NCBI RefSeq assembly: GCF_910596095.1
Contig: NC_056550.1
Coordinates: 17,640,501-17,704,500, forward strand
DNA length: 64,000 nt
From: Thunnus maccoyii
Taxonomy: Eukaryota; Chordata; Actinopteri; Scombriformes; Scombridae
Direction of reading: 5' to 3'
Under the pieces are notes generated by a model that saw only the letters and a program-made list of their open reading frames with translations, did no database searches and was not told the DNA's origin. This document shows positions 54,224-64,000 of this stretch, piece by piece (within the stretch, counting starts at the first letter, position 1; the number at the start of each line of letters is the position of its first letter). The position numbers were made by a program, and so were the translations under genes.

Positions 54224-55502
54224 ACCCTTTTTTTTTAATTCACAGTTCACTTACAAAGAGTTTCAGTGAGTCAGCCATCACCTTGAGAGGGTGTGAGGGC
54301 TGGTGATGGCCCTTTTCAGTCTCAATAAAATATTGTACAAAGTTTCCACTCCAGATAAACATACATAGATTGCAGCATGTGTTTTTTTCCCCCAATAAAA
54401 CCAAAGTTCCTTGTTTAATCTGAAGGTTGAGTTGATGCAGCACTCTGTGAAATGCACATTCAGTGAAAATGGAATAGCAGGGAATTAAATTGTCATTGAA
54501 TGTGTTTTTTTCCAATGACCTGTATCCAATGTGGTGAAGCACCATCGTGGCAAGTTTCTGATTGTATTCAACTGTTTTGTCGCTGCACAAATCTTCAGAT
54601 TAGTACAAAAATAATAGAGTAGAAAAAGGATCTGCACAACTCAGATAAGGCGGACATATGTGATGATGGTTCGATAACTGAAACCTGGTCTGTTTACTTT
54701 TCAATTGCACACTTTTTTCATCATATAAGTTTATCGAAGTAAGAAGATTTTTGTAGTTTAACTGTATGTGAATGTTATCAGCAGGGTGCAGATCCTTTTT
54801 TTTTTCTATTATTTTTCAATGTGAGAAATACTCTTGATCTATGTACAGAAAAAAAAAAAAAGTTTTCTTCAGCTATGGTGGAAAATGTGGGAATCAGCAT
54901 ACAATTTCTAATCCAGGACTAATAGCAGTACCATAGTATAAAGGTCACTTGGATCAGTCAGATCAGTAGAATACTGATCCACAACGCTGTCAGCTCCAGG
55001 CTGCACACTAGTTTGACAATGCAGATTAGCCTCTTGGTTTCCCAGCTCTGTGGGAAACCTACTGATTAGTCTGCCAAAAGCTATGGAAATAATGTGATAT
55101 TTTAAAAACTAAACAACGCCCTCCGTCAAACATTTTACAACTTACCACAGTAGCAAAATAAAAAGGACATATTTTCATCCTCTTGCTCTTCAAGATCACA
55201 TACAACATTAAATTAAGACTTTGCTGCATTTAAATTTAACTCTGAAGGCTTCCTTTGCCTGTAACAGTCCTGCATTCACCAGTCCAACACTCAGAGTAAC
55301 TGCAACCGCCGCTGCTTGTTACAGAGTGACATGTAAGGAAGTATTACTGTACATGAAACGCGTGTGACCAAAATCCATCCGTGATGTCAACCTCAGCACA
55401 CGCATTCTGACAGCCCGATGGATGGAGGGGCCTGATCGGTGAGGGAAAGGGGGGGCGAGGGGGGGCTGGATGTGTGTAGCAACTGTTTTTCTCTACCAGG
55501 CT

Positions 55503-58500
55503 CTAAAGGATGAAGGGGAGTATGGAGGAGCGTAAGGTAGGATAATCTCTGAACTCCTTTAAGTAGCTGCGGTGTTTGCCTTTGGCCCACACAGTCATCT
55601 GGATGAAGGCCACGACAGTGAAGAAAGCCACAGGCACACACTGGGTCATCACTGTGAAGCCGATCCAGGAACCCAGCTGTGAGTAAGACGTTTACACAGA
55701 AACATACACGCATAAACAAATATGCTCACATACAGTATGAATTGAGATTCACAGTACGTTAGTAAAAATGTGCTGCAACCAGTAGATGGCAGCAATAATG
55801 TATCTTACACTGCATGGATCAACTACAGATTACTGGGTTGTACTAAAAGATTAATAGTTACATTCAGTAATGTAGTGTTGAAACATGAAAAAACACAATT
55901 TCATATTAATTTTAAAAATAAAACTAAATTTTCTGTTACTGATTTTTCAAATTTTAATCAAACTAACACACTGTATATCTGACTGACCTGACTGTGAAAA
56001 CTTGACCAAGACTTTTCTACATCACCCTTGATCTCCTTCATAAGGACATGTTAAAAAAAATTATTTCTATGATAAAATTACACTTGAGAATCTGCTTACC
56101 TCATATGTATAGTTTGGACAAGAAACCAGCCAAAAAATCCATGTGAATGGATTTTTCGTTGGGTAAGGAATCTTCTTCATTTTTGAACCTGAGATGATAA
56201 ACACAAATCAATATTTCATTGCCCTGAACTTCGTTTAAAGTGTCACTGACCTAAAAAAGCTAATTAACAACATTGTTACAAAGTGCTCACCTGCTGCTTT
56301 GAGGTTACGAAGCGCAACATGGATGGAAAAATTCCCTACTTGACAGAACTGTTGGAATAAAGACATCCAAAGATGAGCATCTACATAACAGCTCGTTACT
56401 TTTTAAGATGCCAGAAACATACAACTTCAACAGAGCTCAGACTTACCAAGAAAACGTAAAGTCCCTTATTCACCTGCTGCTCCCCGTAATCTGTGTGATG
56501 TGTCATAGAAACATGGATTAAGGCGAAGGCCAACCTCAGGTGATGAGTTAAACTGAGAATTGCAGCGTTCAGCACTTACATGGTGTGGTGTAGAGAGGGT
56601 GGTTAATGTAGTACGCCATCCAAGCTGCAGAGCACCAGTAATAGCCACAGTTCTGGAACAGAGAGCGGGACTATAATAAGTCAAACTGTCAACAGAGTTC
56701 CACACACATTTGCGTCAGATTTCTGAGAATAATTACACAGCACAAAATAATAATATACACTGCACATTCAGAAGCCAAAGTATGTGGCTCAGTCACCTTA
56801 AATATGTTTCTGAGAGGCATGGTCCCATGGGAGATACGATGGACGAACAACGTTTCCAGAATCCTCTTTATGTAGTGGAAGGAGTGACACATGCAGGCCA
56901 AGCTGTGACGGGACACACACACACACACACACAAATGCACTTACATATTTAACTGTGATTAATACATTGCCCCTCTGCAGTCCATTACACTTGGCCCTGA
57001 CTCTGTGTCAACACAGCAATATGTTTCACGACTGTTTGTCATGTGGAAGGGGGGCATCTGCGCAAAGCTTGGGATTGTGTGACACACCGTGGCAACATCT
57101 CAACACATCCCTGAAAACATAAGCAAGCTGACACTCACTGTACAACCCAGTGCTTGCTGCTGGTGAAGTCGTATTTCGGAGCATAGATGAAGGGCAGACG
57201 GAAGTAGAACATTAAGTAGATGAGCAGTGGACCAGCACACTCTGTCAGGAACACCTGAAGTAAGCAAGACAGAAATGCTTTAAAATATAGCTTCCTTGAT
57301 TTGCAGCCAGATGCATGAGAAGAAGTGCAAAAATATGCTAAAACCCCCCCAAAACAGTCATAAATAAACCCCCGACTGCATCACAATTAACAGCCCTAAC
57401 AATGAACTCTAATAGAAAATACACTAACTAGTGTTGACCAATTTAATGGCACAGGGAATAAAATATTTTCTCCTTGTTAGACAAGCACTTTGCCAGTCTA
57501 ACCTCTCTAATGGGAGAAAATGCAACTAAGACCAGCATGACTCTGTCTTTCTTAAGAACTTAATATTCAACGTGTACCCACGGAGCAAATGAGACATTAA
57601 GACAGCTTGTAATACCAGCTTTCCACAAATTGTATGATCAAGCAAAGAAGCACAGCTGACAGTGAAATTGATATCTGAATCAGCACCTCGAGTGGAGCCC
57701 TGGCTCAGCATGCCTGACCAATAGCTACTGGTGGTCTCTGCTGGGGCACTTCATGCTGCTCCACTCTCACTATCACTCTGCAGCCTGGCAGGGCGCTGGG
57801 GGTTGTGTCAGGGTTGATAAGGACAGAGAATGCGCGGAGGCTCGGTGGGTAAGGTTGAGTAAAGAGGCACAGTGAAAGGCAAGTGAGAGGTCAGGGGGAT
57901 AAACACCTTTGGGAGAAATGGGGCCATGAGATTATATGTCCTAGGACAGAGGACAGGCATAGCAGGAGGTGAGAGAAAAACGAACCACAGCAAATCACCT
58001 CTGTCTGTCACTGTGGGGTTGATATTTATATTCAAGTTGGTGAGAGAGTGTCTGTTTATATTTAAAATAAAATAATTTTAAAAGATCATACCAGTGATTC
58101 CGCATGCTTTAGCCAATTAAGTGCAAATCATGTATACTTTACAGGCCATTTTGCAATCAGATTCAGAAGACAAACATGTAAATTTGCACTTCGAGAAAAA
58201 GATCATGTGGATTTAGTCATTTCTTGCATTAAAAAGGTTGCTGTTCAGAGGGTGACATTCACATCTTGAATGTTGAAGCACCCTTGAAATCAGCAACAAT
58301 CACATTTAAAGGTTGGCAAGTTGATTTTAATTACTGACATGTAGGGAAACCCGTGGAAGGTGGAAATCAATTGAACAACATGTGGTATACTTAAGAATAA
58401 TGTAAAGCATGTATTATTTGACTTGACTGATTAATTGGCCAATGAATGACTAATGCTCGATTGTACTTTTATTCCTTAGTTGTAATTAAAGGGGTTATAC

Positions 58501-59995
58501 ATTTAAAAAATATTTTCAGAGTGACTGCTGCTGTGCTGCTGCAACAAAAGAAAGAATCTGAGAGGGAGATGTGTTTAATTTTATCCTTGTGATGCACTAT
58601 TATTATGTTTTAGGATGGTTCAGACTGTCTGTGATTCATGTGCGTGCTCGGGTGGACTCACAGTTCCCCATGTGACTTGGGGTCCTAGGTCACTGAAGTA
58701 AAAGCTGGCTGTGGTTCCCACAGGAAGTGTCTGGAGAACTTCCTCATCCCTGAGACACTTGCCCTCTGAAAAACATGTCCGACCGCAACAATCAGCCGAG
58801 ATAAGACCAGGCGACATCGCATGACTTCAACACAACACCTATCAATCAACTGAGTTGAATAAAAGCAGAATGAAAATAGTGGTTGGCAGACGTACTTGCA
58901 TCCAAACGCAGGGATTGTCTGGCTGGATACCACTTTGGATCTGTCAAAATAGAGAGTAACTTTACTGGATAGATTTTTTTTTATTAAAAATGAACAGCAA
59001 CCAAATGCAAAATCACAAATTTGTCTCAAATTCTTACTCACATGATTTGTGAAACAAAGCCTTAATATCCAAAATAGTGGCAGTTGGCTCCACCTACAAT
59101 CAAAATGTAAAAATAAACCAATACTCAAGATAGTATTATTATCAGCAACATTAGTGTAGAGAATGCAATATTGATATTTTCCACTGAGTACTAAAATAAA
59201 AAAACAGAAGTCATCTGTTTTATTGTCTATACAACAGAAGTTTTAATTTATTTATTTTCATCTGCAAAGTGATCCCTCATGTTGTGGACTCGACTCCGCA
59301 CATGTACAAAAAGCTGCTAATCGTGCGTGCCTTCCTGTCTCTTGGCCCAGTGCAGCATTAATAGGCATGTACCATAGCTGGAACAGAAAATTCCTATGAG
59401 ATGAAGAGGGAATTCTCACCTCCTAACTGCAACCCTCGCTCAATAGTAACGTAACTGATAATGGCTGCACTTGACCGGGCTGCCTCTGAAGTAGATGATT
59501 ATCTGTAAAATTAGCCGTCTGCTCACAGCGATGACTCTGTAGTTCTTGAGCTAAAACAAACATGTTTCCTCTGACTTCATTGAAAAGTAATCACATTCTC
59601 TGCTTGTGCTACTTTTAGAACAAGGGTTTTGAATTGTGAAACTGTAAAAGGAATGCACTGAGAGGTGATAAACTGCAGTAGTTGACTGTAAAAGCTAAGT
59701 TCTCAAGCATTCTTTGTGTTTTTGATATAGGAGTGTGATCAGAATGCATCATACACTAGTTAAAGTAATATCAGCCTTATAAAGGCATGTGTAAGTAGAA
59801 ACTGTCCATCAACCAGACGCTCACCTTGTCCAGCAGTAGCAGTTTCTCCTTAGTCTTTAAATCCACAATCTCCACCTCAAAGTAAACAATCCTTTTGGCC
59901 TTTTTGGGAGGTTTAGGTTTCGGCCTTGGTGCAGATTTCTTCTCAGGTTCTGCGCTACTCCCACCAGTCTTTGCCTCTAAAGCGAGTACATCCAT
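55503..59995 (-). CDS. tecr: trans-2,3-enoyl-CoA reductase (very-long-chain fatty acid elongation)
   Basis: Eleven minus-strand exons: 59995-59825, 59093-59042, 58940-58896, 58765-58662, 57254-57139, 56902-56797, 56652-56580, 56490-56447, 56348-56291, 56188-56100 and 55676-55503. They total 1032 bp, or 343 residues, fully in phase. The ER membrane enzyme does the last step of the elongation cycle, NADPH reduction of trans-2-enoyl-CoA, and also acts on sphingosine-derived chains. The ubiquitin-like N-terminal part ([20 protein letters not shown] through [15 protein letters not shown]) and the steroid 5-alpha-reductase-type C-terminal part ([58 protein letters not shown]) are both complete. They match TECR better than TECRL. 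The first 35 residues ([20 protein letters not shown] and a Lys/Pro-rich run) are extra relative to the 308-residue human form; a second start elsewhere is possible. A (TG)n tract abuts the acceptor of exon 6. Confidence 0.96.
56911..56933. repeat. (CA)n/(TG)n dinucleotide repeat beside a tecr splice acceptor
   Basis: About 11 CA units on the plus strand. Read in the tecr direction this is (TG)n, ending about 8 bases before the AG of the 106-bp exon at 56902-56797. Confidence 0.9.
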
Positions 59996-62646
59996 GACAC
60001 TGTTTGAAACCTCAACAGCCTAGTGAAATGATCCTTGATATGTCCAGTGACACTGGTTGTCCTCTGCTGGTATGGGTATAGCAGGTCCCAGGTCACCCTG
60101 AACACAACTGTCGGTCAGGGTGTCCACAAGTGTGTCCTCTTTGGTGTTTTTCTGGACTCTCTGAATAGCCCTCCACCTCCTGAGGAAGAATGGGAGAAAT
60201 ATGTGAGACCATAAACACTTTTTTCTCCAGTTCGAGTGTGATTATGGGAAAAGGTGGAAGCAAGCCAGCAAGAAAGAAAATGCGTGGAAGAAGAGCTGGC
60301 TTGACGTGAAATGAACCTGCTTCTCACCTGAATGGCTGGCTCTTCATGATCCAGAGCCCCCCTTCATGCAACAAAACGCACTGAAGACGAAACTGGAGAG
60401 GCCCAAGACATAATCCATAGTGCGCCATTTGCAAAGCTAAATATAAGTCGCCTGATTTGCTCTGCACGCACCGGCTTGGTAACCTTGGGAAGCCACATAC
60501 AGCTCTACCCAGTGACAGTTGCCAATGTGCTCTCATTAGACCTACAAGACACATCTCCTGTCTGCTCTGCTCCTCGCTTGGTTACACAGTGACGGGCCCC
60601 ATTAAAAGCCCGATCCATGATGAAAGACCTCCACATGCCAACACATCCCCACCCCTTCCCCCAGACCACCTGTGAGGCTGGTATTCTTTTCTCTTTATGA
60701 CCTCCAGAGCAAAGACAAACATGTTTATTTCAGTGTCTATGTGCATGGTTCAAGGTTTGTGCTCTGACTGAGCGACATGGCTTCTAAAATACTTCAGGGA
60801 GGATGGTTGGTGGGAGGAGCGTGAAGAAAATGCTGATTGGGAGAAGATCAGAAATGCCTTTCGTCGCAAAGGGTCAGCTCATCACAAGCACATGGCCAAC
60901 TGCATATCTATATTCTACAGTCTATATATAACTGGCAGGAGCAGTCCGAGCCAGCAGTTTGCATTCCAAGATCATTTTTGAGTCTTGTACTTTCTGCTAT
61001 ACCTAACCCCTTCTTTTATATTAACGATCAGAAACACTACAATATATGAGAAAAATCTCAAATGTATGCTGAACTCTACTTCTGATTCAAAGGTGGTAAC
61101 ACTTTGGTCTGACATGATGTTCTCTCTCTTGTGTTTGCTGAAAGTTATAACATGAGTCTATGTGGGATCAATGATTTTAAAAAGACATGCTTAGACAATA
61201 GTCATTGTTACTTTCTTAATACAAAGTCACATTTATAATATGAAGAATCTTTAAAATGCCTGTTTTTACTTACATAACTGACAACTTGACATATACATTG
61301 CAGTTTTTCTTTAATGTCTGTTGTTTAAATTAACATGAACAATCTTGAAGGTGAAATGTGGGTCGAAATGTGTCAGAGGCTTTTGATGTAATTATGTGTA
61401 AATTTCGTAATCTGTGTGGTGTTGTATTGAATTGCATTATATTATATGGTCTTATATAAGAGTGCAAGGTAATGAGGAAATGTGGGGTAGGTGGACAATT
61501 GTAGGGAGGAAACCGATGACTCTCACCTGTATCAGAGGGTGTGGAGGATCACGCTGGAATAAAAGGGCGCATTTGAACAACTGGACGGCGCGTGAGAGAT
61601 TCAACAGCTTCTGTGGTGAAGTGGTGGGAGGGTGCTGTCGCAACTTTTAGCGTTGCCGACAGTCAAGCAGGGGATCCGTTCCTGTGTTAGAGGTTGGAGG
61701 CTGGACACCCCCTTTAGATAGAAAGAGGCCGGGAACTAGTAAGTGCCTTTGCCTGTGCTTCACGGCGGTGTGATCATCGTGACTTCAGTGCACACATCAC
61801 CTCACGCCTTCTCACGCATGTCGTCTGTCGTCACTGTTTTTGGCATCCTGGGGCATCGAGTGTTTCTGTGGGCGCGTCTTGGTCCAACGGGAGACTTCAT
61901 TTTCGCGCCCCAAAGGGGGGTCTAAACACTTTCATGTTTAATATGTGTGTATACATATATGTATATTTTATTATGTATTTATTTATTTTTGTCTTGGTCT
62001 ATATATGATAGATTAAACATAGATTTTAGTAATTTGACACCCTGCCAAGGGCCCCTGAAGAGGAAACGCTGATAGGTGAGGGGGCCCTCTGCCTCCCTCT
62101 ACTGGTAAAACTGGTTCTGACCTGCCTACAGGTTGGAGAGGTCATTATTGATTCATGTGCATTTTGATACTGTGTTCCATTAGTGTGCAGTGTACTGATT
62201 ACTGTGCGTTTGGCACTGTCTATAGTGTTTCTTCCAGGGTGTGTGTGTGAAAAGTTTATCCTAATTCACTTGCAGTGCTGTGTGTTGTAGGGTGTAGGGT
62301 GGCCATCTGTGCCTATAGGGGTTGACCTCTGTGTGGAAGTTTTGTTTTGGGGTGTGTAGTTGTAGTTTTTAATTTTGTATCTTCAATATAAGTTTTTTTT
62401 GTACCATATATCTGTCTGTGTGGTGAATATTCTCTTGCCTCACCTGACCAGACTGGTGGCAGCCTTACACTACCTTAAAATCTTTGATAACTAAAGTTTA
62501 TTACAATATGTATAATGTACAATATAGTACAATGTGACGCAATACAACACCACAAAACCCTTTGTATAAATGTGAATTATAACTTGTCGACAAAAAAGAG
62601 CAAAACTGAGCAAAGATAGGATCTGTTGTAATGCTATTATGATCCT

Positions 62647-62680
62647 GTACAGGTTTACTAACGTGTTAGTAAACCTGTAC
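62647..62680. repeat. perfect 34-base inverted repeat (hairpin)
   Basis: GTACAGGTTTACTAAC and its exact reverse complement are separated by only GT, giving 16-bp arms with a 2-base centre. Confidence 0.9.
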
Positions 62681-62752
62681 TGTCATATAGGTGTTACTGT
62701 CATATAGGTGTTACTGTCACTATAGGTGTTACTGTCACTTTAGTGTCACCCT
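62681..62752 (+). repeat. short tandem repeat, unit about 19 bases
   Basis: The unit ATAGGTGTTACTGTC plus a few variable bases is repeated about four times with small length changes, starting directly at the edge of the palindrome. Confidence 0.8.
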
Positions 62753-63730
62753 CTTTAGATATCAAGCAATAAATTCTTATGGAAAATACTTATGAAAGTA
62801 GGCACCTTCTGCTGCAAGGAGTTCACAAAAATTTCTGCAGGTTTATTTCATTAAAAAGAGCAGAGCCTAAAAGTCCTAGTCCAATGCGTAAAGAACCTAA
62901 GAGCTGTTCAAACCTCAGTAAATGTTATTCAGTAAATGTTATTATAAGAGCATTGGTGCCAACCAGCCCACCATCCAACACTTGTACACCTTCAGAGGCA
63001 GGAAACAGGAAGGGACGAACATACACACCTACAGACCCTGAACATAACTTATACCTACTTCCTCCCTCTGGTGGTACATTAAAACAACCAGACACAGAGG
63101 CAGTTTATCACACTCATTCATGGTTAATTTAGCCATGTGGAGTCTCAGAACCATTCCTGTGCAATAACCCTGCATCTTACTTTACTTTTCAAATTATGTG
63201 TGCATCGATATGTACACACTGTCAATGTTAGTCTAAGCATACTGTACACACAGTCTCTGTATTAACTACAGCAGACAAGAGCATACAATATTCACTCCTG
63301 CCATGCACTTCTGCACTACTTACAGCGACCATATCACAACCCTGTATACAGCTAAGTCTTTTATAGACAATAATGGTTGTTGTTTTTTAATGTTTGCTCA
63401 ACTTTGTGTAACTTTGTTGTCTTACTATATGTCTATATTTCTTCCTGTATACTTGCGTGCAATAAATCCTACCATCATGGAAGTTATACTTTGCAACTTT
63501 TGTTGAAGCTGTTTTAAGTGATGGTGGTGAATCACATTGTGTTATACTGAAAGGTGTTTCTAATATTTTATCCAGTGTTTTGTATTGGACTGCTTTTCGT
63601 TTTAGCTAAGTGTACCTCATAAACTGGCAAATGAGTATACAAAAAAGTTGATTCTGATTTGACTTATGCCTATTTTTAATCCAATCAAATGAATATAAAA
63701 TGCCATCAATTTAAAAAATATACCAACAAC

Positions 63731-63731
<1 letters not shown>

Positions 63732-63767
<36 letters not shown>

Positions 63768-63783
63768 CACATACATACATACA

Positions 63784-63816
<33 letters not shown>
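63732..63816. repeat. (AT)n followed by (ACAT)n microsatellite
   Basis: About 15 AT units, then about 13 CATA-type tetranucleotides. It explains the Tyr/Ile and Tyr/Val/Cys-Met repeats in minus-strand frames here, which are not genes. Confidence 0.95.
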
Positions 63817-63819
<3 letters not shown>

Positions 63820-64000
63820 GCCATTATATAATTGCAGATGAACAGAGAAAAAGGTCCTGAGCGCATAGACAGACGGCACGAGTGAGGCAAGCGATGCGTA
63901 CTCATTAAAATAAACATTAATAGGGTTTATAAATGATTCACAAAGCAAATTAATTTATTCAGATAACCAAGCAAGAGAAATCCCATTCGGCGGATCTGCT

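Larger units (their letters stand above)
52989..55502. other. convergent 3' UTRs of samd1 and tecr
   Basis: The samd1 3' UTR likely ends just after AATAAA at 54172-54177 and the minus-strand tecr 3' UTR just after AATAAA at 54223-54218. The two signals face each other across about 40 bases. Open frames in this stretch (for example 53616-54083) have no recognisable protein content. Confidence 0.55.
59996..64000. other. region upstream of tecr, no supported gene
   Basis: The left part should hold the tecr promoter and any 5' non-coding exon. No protein-coding gene is supported on either strand. It contains a perfect palindrome and tandem repeat (62647-62760), a long AT/ACAT microsatellite (63732-63816), and a stretch of 61.5-62.5 kb with a weak LTR-like look (see rejected items). 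Confidence 0.5.

Noticed and set aside
61480-62475. Possible solitary LTR-like fossil (TG...CA-type limits, AATAAAAGG, TGGTGGCAGC near the right end)
   Set aside because: No flanking target duplication, no internal coding remains and no second copy in the window; limits are guesswork. A repeat-library search would settle it.
62779-63132. 117-residue plus-strand frame upstream of tecr
   Set aside because: No recognised domain, no flanking splice or promoter evidence; likely chance.
63617-63948. Repetitive Tyr/Met/Cys/Val frames on the minus strand
   Set aside because: They are translations of the (AT)n(ACAT)n microsatellite.

Overview
The window is vertebrate nuclear DNA, almost certainly from a teleost fish. 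Genes are split by GT-AG introns, the proteins are vertebrate orthologues, and the interspersed repeats are typical of fish (L2-type LINE, hAT MITEs, Tc1 remnant, AAG-tailed LINE end). I rebuilt eight protein-coding genes by joining exons on splice sites and reading phase; every multi-exon model gives an unbroken frame from start to stop.

Layout. Left part (2.4-15.5 kb): an orphan-type rhodopsin-family GPCR (+), a TRIM35/nuclear-factor-7-like E3 ligase with RING, B-box, coiled coil and PRY-SPRY (-), a class IV beta-tubulin (+), and the apical polarity protein Crumbs3 (-). Right part (18.9-60 kb): histone chaperone ASF1B (+), PKA catalytic subunit alpha PRKACA (+), the CpG-island-binding chromatin factor SAMD1 (+), and very-long-chain enoyl-CoA reductase TECR (-). 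From memory, CRB3 and TUBB4A are neighbours on human 19p13.3, and ASF1B-PRKACA-SAMD1-TECR lie together on 19p13.12. The window therefore joins two blocks that are apart in human. The genes are individual housekeeping, cell-biology and receptor genes, not an operon or pathway cluster.

Main find. The 9-kb first intron of prkaca holds two unadvertised open exons (27329-27452 and 31371-31494). Each starts with ATG, ends at a donor-like GT and has exactly the phase needed to splice into prkaca exon 2. One resembles the long PRKACB C-beta-2 N-terminus (A-x-R-L-F-x-H). The other begins with an R-K-S-S motif like the C-beta-3/4 N-termini. If they are transcribed, this fish gene would make non-myristoylated PKA catalytic isoforms of a kind associated with the beta gene.

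Other points: an RFX X-box-like site beside a perfect CRE in front of the beta-tubulin; opposed poly(A) signals only about 40 bases apart between samd1 and tecr; a (TG)n tract a few bases upstream of a tecr 3' splice site; a GPCR with degenerate DRY, CWxP and NPxxY motifs and no recognisable TM3-ECL2 disulfide; three hAT-like MITEs, two with well-matched target duplications; and a perfect 34-base palindrome beside a short tandem repeat near 62.65 kb. The remaining intergenic DNA is mostly AT-rich, with microsatellites and decayed repeats.
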